Assembly (NCBI GenBank): GCA_900319615.1
Contig: ONPE01000086.1
Coordinates: 1-8,087, forward strand
Origin: an uncultured Eubacteriales bacterium
GTDB lineage: Bacteria > Bacillota > Clostridia > Oscillospirales > Acutalibacteraceae
Direction of reading: 5' to 3'
DNA: 8,087 bases
Shown here piece after piece: positions 4,941 to 8,087 of this stretch (the stretch's first letter is position 1; the number at the start of each line of letters is the position of its first letter). The notes beneath the pieces were generated by a model. It did no database searches. It had not been told where the DNA came from and saw only the letters and a list, made by a program, of their open reading frames with translations. The position numbers and the translations under genes are program-made.

Positions 4941-6074
4941 ATGAAAAGATTAATGATTGTATTTATCTGCGCGTTGATGACATTTTTTTCGATGCTCCCG
5001 GTATCCGCCTTGTCGGAAGAAGATATCAGCGCCCCGAGCGCGGTTCTGATGGACGCTTCATCGGGTAAAATTCTCTATGAGAAAAATCCGCACGATCAGC
5101 GACCCTGCGCTTCCATCACCAAGGTCATGACTCTTACCCTTGTTATGGAGGCTCTCGACAGCGGGAAGATACACATGGACGACGTCGTGACCGCGTCCGC
5201 GCACGCGGCTTCGATGGGCGGCTCGGATATCTGGCTCGAAGAGGGCGAGCAGATGACCGTCGACGACATGATAAAGGCTACCGCCGTTGCATCCGCCAAC
5301 GACGCGGCTGTAGCGCTCGCCGAGTTCGTCAGCGGCAGCGAGGATGATTTTGTAGCGGCGATGAACGACAAGGCAAAGAGCCTCGGCATGACCGACACCG
5401 CCTTCAAGAATTGCAACGGTCTGGATGAGGAGGGGCACATCACTTCGGCATACGACGTCGCTCTTATGTCGCGCGAACTCATGAAGCACGAGGAGATCTT
5501 CGACTATACCGGCATCTGGCTCGACAGCCTCCGCGACGGCGCGACCCAGATAGTCAACACAAATAAGCTCCTGCGCTCCTACGACGGTATAACGGGGCTC
5601 AAGACCGGCACCACGGGCGAAGCCGGCTCCTGCATCAGCGCGACAGCACAGAGGAACGGCCTCAGCCTGATAGCTGTCGTCCTCGGAGCCGAAAGCGGCA
5701 AGCAGCGCTTCAAGGACGCGGCAACGCTGCTGGACTACGGCTTCGCAAATTTCGAGAGCCGCGAGCTCAGCTTGTCCGATACCTTGGAGCCCGCAGCGGT
5801 CGACGGCGGTATGTCAGACAGCGTAGAAGTTGAGTGCGGGGATAAAGCCGTCCTGACCGTGCCTAAGGGTGAGGGAGAGGGGATAGAGCAGCTTGTCGAT
5901 ATGCCCGAGAGCCTCCCTGCACCCGTACATAAGGGCGACGTCGTCGGCAGACTCAGCTACAATCTTAACGGGGAAGAGGCAGCTTCTTTCGATATAACCG
6001 CATCCGAGGACGTCGAGAAAAAATCGTTCTTCGCGGTGCTCGGTATACTCTGGTCGTCGCTTATAAAGCCGTAA
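4941..6074 (+). CDS. D-alanyl-D-alanine carboxypeptidase (peptidase S11, PBP5-type)
   Basis: Penicillin-binding protein that removes the terminal D-Ala from peptidoglycan stem pentapeptides outside the membrane, limiting cross-linking. The start at 4941 is chosen over the in-frame ATG at 4923 because GGGAGAGG (4925-4932) lies 8 nt before it and the earlier ATG overlaps that site; this gives 377 residues. Residues 1-23 are a signal peptide (MKRL, hydrophobic core, likely cleavage after PVSA). The three active-site motifs are intact: SITK (58-61, nucleophile Ser58), SAN (118-120) and KTG (221-223). A PBP5-like C-terminal beta domain follows from about residue 260. The last ~18 residues (KKSFFAVLGILWSSLIKP) form a probable membrane-anchoring helix. 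This is a DacA/DacF-type enzyme; I do not choose between those symbols because S11 paralogues are numerous in Clostridia and no sporulation neighbour is visible. Confidence 0.93.
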   Translation: MKRLMIVFICALMTFFSMLPVSALSEEDISAPSAVLMDASSGKILYEKNPHDQRPCASITKVMTLTLVMEALDSGKIHMDDVVTASAHAASMGGSDIWLEEGEQMTVDDMIKATAVASANDAAVALAEFVSGSEDDFVAAMNDKAKSLGMTDTAFKNCNGLDEEGHITSAYDVALMSRELMKHEEIFDYTGIWLDSLRDGATQIVNTNKLLRSYDGITGLKTGTTGEAGSCISATAQRNGLSLIAVVLGAESGKQRFKDAATLLDYGFANFESRELSLSDTLEPAAVDGGMSDSVEVECGDKAVLTVPKGEGEGIEQLVDMPESLPAPVHKGDVVGRLSYNLNGEEAASFDITASEDVEKKSFFAVLGILWSSLIKP

Positions 6075-6144
6075 CAATATCTTGTGCTGCGTGAACATCC
6101 CTTCGTAAAGTATTGACTTTATTCTTAAAATCTTAGAAATTATG

Positions 6145-6173
6145 TTGCATTAACGGCGAAAATATAGTATAAT
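6145..6173 (+). promoter_or_regulatory. Strong sigma-A-type promoter for pgi
   Basis: TTGCAT (6145-6150), a 17-nt AT-rich spacer and a perfect TATAAT (6168-6173) make the best promoter in the window. Transcription should start near 6180, about 57 nt before the preferred pgi start. That start point leaves no room for a longer pgi reading frame on this transcript. No hairpin with a T-run is visible between the carboxypeptidase stop and this promoter. Confidence 0.75.
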
Positions 6174-6236
6174 GCAGTTATTAATATGAGGAAGAATATG
6201 TATTATTCTTTTTCTGAATTTAAAGGAGGGTATTTT

Positions 6237-7472
6237 ATGCGTACCGGTCTGGGTAACGACTTCATCGGCTGGCTTGACCTGCCTACAAACTATGACAAAG
6301 AAGAGTTCGCACGCATCAAAGCGGCTGCGAAAAAGATTCAGTCCAATTCCGATATATTTGTCGTTATCGGTATCGGCGGCTCCTATCTCGGCGCACGCGC
6401 TGCTATAGATTTCATCAAGTCCCCGAACTACAACGATATCTGTAAGGACACCCCCAAGATCTATTACATCGGTAATTCTATCAGCTCCAATTCGCTGGCT
6501 GAGCTTATCGAGATCTGCGAGGGCAAGGATGTCTCTATCAATATGATCTCCAAGTCCGGTACCACCACCGAGCCCGCTATCGCGTTCCGCGTATTCCGCG
6601 ACCTGCTCGAGAAGAAGTACGGCAAGGATGGCGCAAAGGATCATATCTTCTGTACCACCGATAAGGCGCGCGGCACTCTCAAGGCGCTTGCCGACCGCGA
6701 GGGCTACGAGACCTTCGTCGTTCCCGACGACGTCGGCGGCCGTTATTCCGTACTCACCGCTGTCGGTCTGCTGCCGATCGCTGTATCCGGTGCGGATATC
6801 GACGCCCTTATGAACGGCGCAAAGGCTGCTCAGGACGACTTCGATAACTCCGACCTCAACACTAACGATTGCTACAAGTACGCCGCGATCCGCAACCTTT
6901 TGTACCGCAAGGGCAAGACGATCGAATTGCTGGTCAGCTACGAGCCCGCGTTCGTCATGATGAACGAGTGGTTCAAGCAGCTCTTCGGCGAATCCGAGGG
7001 CAAGGATTTGAAGGGCATCTTCCCGGCTTCTGTCATCTTCTCAACCGACCTCCACTCCATGGGTCAGTACATCCAGGACGGCAGCCGCGACATCTTCGAG
7101 ACCGTCGTTCTCTTTGATAAGATACAGCGCGAGGTCACGATCGGCACCGATCCCGAAAACCTCGACGGTCTGAACTTCCTCTCCGGCAAGACCATGCAGT
7201 TCGTCAATCGTAAGGCGTTCGAGGGTACCGTGCTCGCTCACACCGACGGCGGCGTACCCAACATCATCCTTAACGTCGACGCGATGGATGAATACAACCT
7301 CGGTTATCTCATCTATTTCTTCGAGAAGGCGTGCGCTATCTCCGGCTATCTGCTCGGCGTCAATCCCTTCAACCAGCCCGGCGTCGAGAGCTACAAGAAG
7401 AATATGTTCGCCCTGCTCGGCAAGCCCGGATATGAAGACCTCAAGGCTGATCTTGAGGCAAGATTAAAGTAA
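6237..7472 (+). CDS. pgi: Glucose-6-phosphate isomerase, N-terminally short
   Basis: Interconverts glucose 6-phosphate and fructose 6-phosphate in glycolysis and gluconeogenesis, in the cytoplasm. All core motifs are intact (numbering from 6237): GIGGSYLGA (45-53), SKSGTTTEP (105-113), VGGRYSVL (166-173) with Arg169, GESEGKD with probable base Glu252, STDLHSMGQ with His273, and QPGVESYKKN with Lys387. AAAGGAGGG (6222-6230), 6 nt before 6237, strongly supports this start, giving 411 residues. Homology begins at once with RTGLGNDFIGWLDLP, a segment that in Bacillus/Clostridia-type Pgi normally follows some 35-40 N-terminal residues (total about 445-450). In-frame ATGs at 6186 and 6198 add at most 17 residues unlike that region, and a stop lies at 6165-6167. 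Either the N-terminus was lost or this lineage has a short form. The catalytic residues predict activity, but stability may differ. The P-loop gene follows after 46 nt. Confidence 0.93.
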   Translation: MRTGLGNDFIGWLDLPTNYDKEEFARIKAAAKKIQSNSDIFVVIGIGGSYLGARAAIDFIKSPNYNDICKDTPKIYYIGNSISSNSLAELIEICEGKDVSINMISKSGTTTEPAIAFRVFRDLLEKKYGKDGAKDHIFCTTDKARGTLKALADREGYETFVVPDDVGGRYSVLTAVGLLPIAVSGADIDALMNGAKAAQDDFDNSDLNTNDCYKYAAIRNLLYRKGKTIELLVSYEPAFVMMNEWFKQLFGESEGKDLKGIFPASVIFSTDLHSMGQYIQDGSRDIFETVVLFDKIQREVTIGTDPENLDGLNFLSGKTMQFVNRKAFEGTVLAHTDGGVPNIILNVDAMDEYNLGYLIYFFEKACAISGYLLGVNPFNQPGVESYKKNMFALLGKPGYEDLKADLEARLK

Positions 7473-7518
7473 TTATTCTGTTCAACAGATTGATACAAAA
7501 CACAGGAGGAATGTACAA

Positions 7519-7935
7519 ATGGTTACATTAATTATTGGTAAAAAAGGCTCCGGCAAGACCAAAAAGCTCATCCAGCTCGCAAATGAGGCAGTAGCTAAGT
7601 CCAGCGGTAACGTTGTCGTTATCGAAAAGGGCGCAGGTCTGACCTACGACGTCACACACAAGGCTCGTCTGGTCGACACAAACATCTACGGCATCAAGGG
7701 CTACGATATGCTTCTCGGCTTTATCAGCGGCATTTGCGCAGGTAACTACGACGTTACCGATATCTTTGTAGACTCTACTTTCAAGATCGCTCCCCAGGGC
7801 GTAGAGGGTATCGAGGCTTTCGTTACTGCTCTGAACGCGCTCAGCGACGAGAGCGGCGCTAACATCACCCTGCTGGTATCTTCCAACGAAGCCGATTTGC
7901 CCGCCGGCCTCAAGGCTGTCTGTGAAGAGATCTGA
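7519..7935 (+). CDS. Small P-loop NTPase of unknown function
   Basis: I do not recognise a named family. The 138-residue protein begins with a beta strand running into a perfect Walker A, GKKGSGKT (7-14), followed by a helix. A second strand, NVVVIEKG (31-38), comes next. A Walker B-like segment TDIFVDSTF (80-88) offers Asp85, and a further strand ITLLVSSN (116-123) could carry a sensor residue. The size suggests a minimal nucleotide-binding domain with no added effector, DNA-binding or membrane segment. It is soluble by composition. AGGAGG (7504-7509) lies 9 nt before the ATG. It follows pgi by 46 nt with no visible promoter or terminator between, and a strong terminator comes right after, so it is probably the second gene of a pgi operon. 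Automated pipelines might call it an ATPase or a kinase; nothing visible supports a specific substrate. Confidence 0.8.
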   Translation: MVTLIIGKKGSGKTKKLIQLANEAVAKSSGNVVVIEKGAGLTYDVTHKARLVDTNIYGIKGYDMLLGFISGICAGNYDVTDIFVDSTFKIAPQGVEGIEAFVTALNALSDESGANITLLVSSNEADLPAGLKAVCEEI

Positions 7936-7952
7936 TCTATCCGTAAATCCTC

Positions 7953-7981
7953 AAAGCCGCTCTGTATAGGGCGGCTTTTTA
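7953..7981 (+). terminator. Strong intrinsic terminator ending the pgi operon
   Basis: AAAGCCGCTCT (7953-7963) pairs with AGGGCGGCTTT (7968-7978) over 11 bp with one G-T wobble and the tetraloop GTAT, followed by further Ts. The A-rich left side means it could also terminate weakly on the opposite strand. It begins 18 nt after the P-loop gene stop. Confidence 0.9.
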
Positions 7982-8000
7982 GTCTTTTAGTCTTTTAGTA
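7977..8000 (+). repeat. Octamer tandem repeat, three units
   Basis: TTTTAGTC occurs three times in a row (7977-7984, 7985-7992, 7993-8000), the last ending in A instead of C. It overlaps the T-tail of the terminator, probably arose by slippage, and provides further T-runs for termination. Confidence 0.6.
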
Positions 8001-8040
8001 CACCATACTGTTTTGTTTGCGATTTTCTGACGTGTCAGCG

Positions 8041-8056
8041 ATCACAGCGTTGTGAT
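8041..8056. other. Perfect small hairpin near the window end
   Basis: ATCACA (8041-8046) and TGTGAT (8051-8056) form a perfect 6-bp stem with a GCGT loop. Nearby are CTGA/TCAG around 8027-8038 and GACCG/CGGTC close to the end. There is no T-run on either strand next to the 6-bp stem. The last ~85 nt hold no supported gene on the plus strand. Confidence 0.3.
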
Positions 8057-8087
8057 AAAGCGACCGACCGTGCCCTCTGAGCGGTCA

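Noticed and set aside
8042..8086. Possible 3' tail of a convergent minus-strand gene (14 codons before a TGA at 8042-8044)
   Set aside because: The frame is open to the window edge, but 14 codons show no recognisable protein and the other two minus frames also run open for a stretch, so it cannot be told from chance. Sequence beyond 8087 would settle it.

Overview
The window looks like chromosomal sequence from a Bacillota (Firmicutes) bacterium of class Clostridia, probably a gut Oscillospiraceae/Ruminococcus-like lineage. The grounds are strong AGGAGG-type ribosome binding sites, sigma-A-like promoters with AT-rich spacers between moderately GC-rich genes, a clostridial-type glucose-6-phosphate isomerase, and a DUF2007-like protein with an N-terminal cysteine cluster. 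The taxonomic call is inference from protein resemblance; no rRNA or marker search was possible. All eight genes read left to right.

Layout. 1-279: non-coding leader with a small hairpin and a wide 10-bp inverted repeat overlapping a weak promoter. 280-1356: seven-helix membrane diguanylate cyclase (GGDEF), followed by an intrinsic terminator near 1435-1470. 1479-1793: non-coding, mostly a composite palindromic repeat (1479-1580) and a weaker hairpin, then a good promoter (1737-1765). 1794-2312: small membrane-anchored protein with a cysteine cluster and a DUF2007-like region, started by GTG. 2315-2364: a second, shorter and diverged copy of the same repeat family. 2393-4858: metY (O-acetylhomoserine sulfhydrylase), ispD and ispF, closely spaced and probably one transcript. 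4864-4940: heptamer tandem repeat, extended -10 promoter, and a terminator-like hairpin that contains the ribosome binding site of the next gene. 4941-6074: secreted or membrane-anchored D-alanyl-D-alanine carboxypeptidase. 6145-6173: a strong promoter. 6237-7472: pgi, apparently lacking the usual first 35-40 residues. 7519-7935: a small P-loop NTPase of unknown function, probably cotranscribed with pgi. 7953-7981: strong intrinsic terminator. 7982-8087: short repeats and hairpins, no supported gene.

Functionally this is mostly housekeeping: c-di-GMP signalling, sulfur assimilation into homocysteine, two steps of the MEP isoprenoid pathway (precursors for undecaprenyl carrier lipid), peptidoglycan trimming and glycolysis. 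I see no phage, plasmid, CRISPR, defence or biosynthetic cluster. The parts most worth a second look are the N-terminally short Pgi, the pair of related palindromic repeats bracketing the DUF2007-like gene, the hairpin over the carboxypeptidase ribosome binding site, and the unnamed P-loop protein behind pgi.
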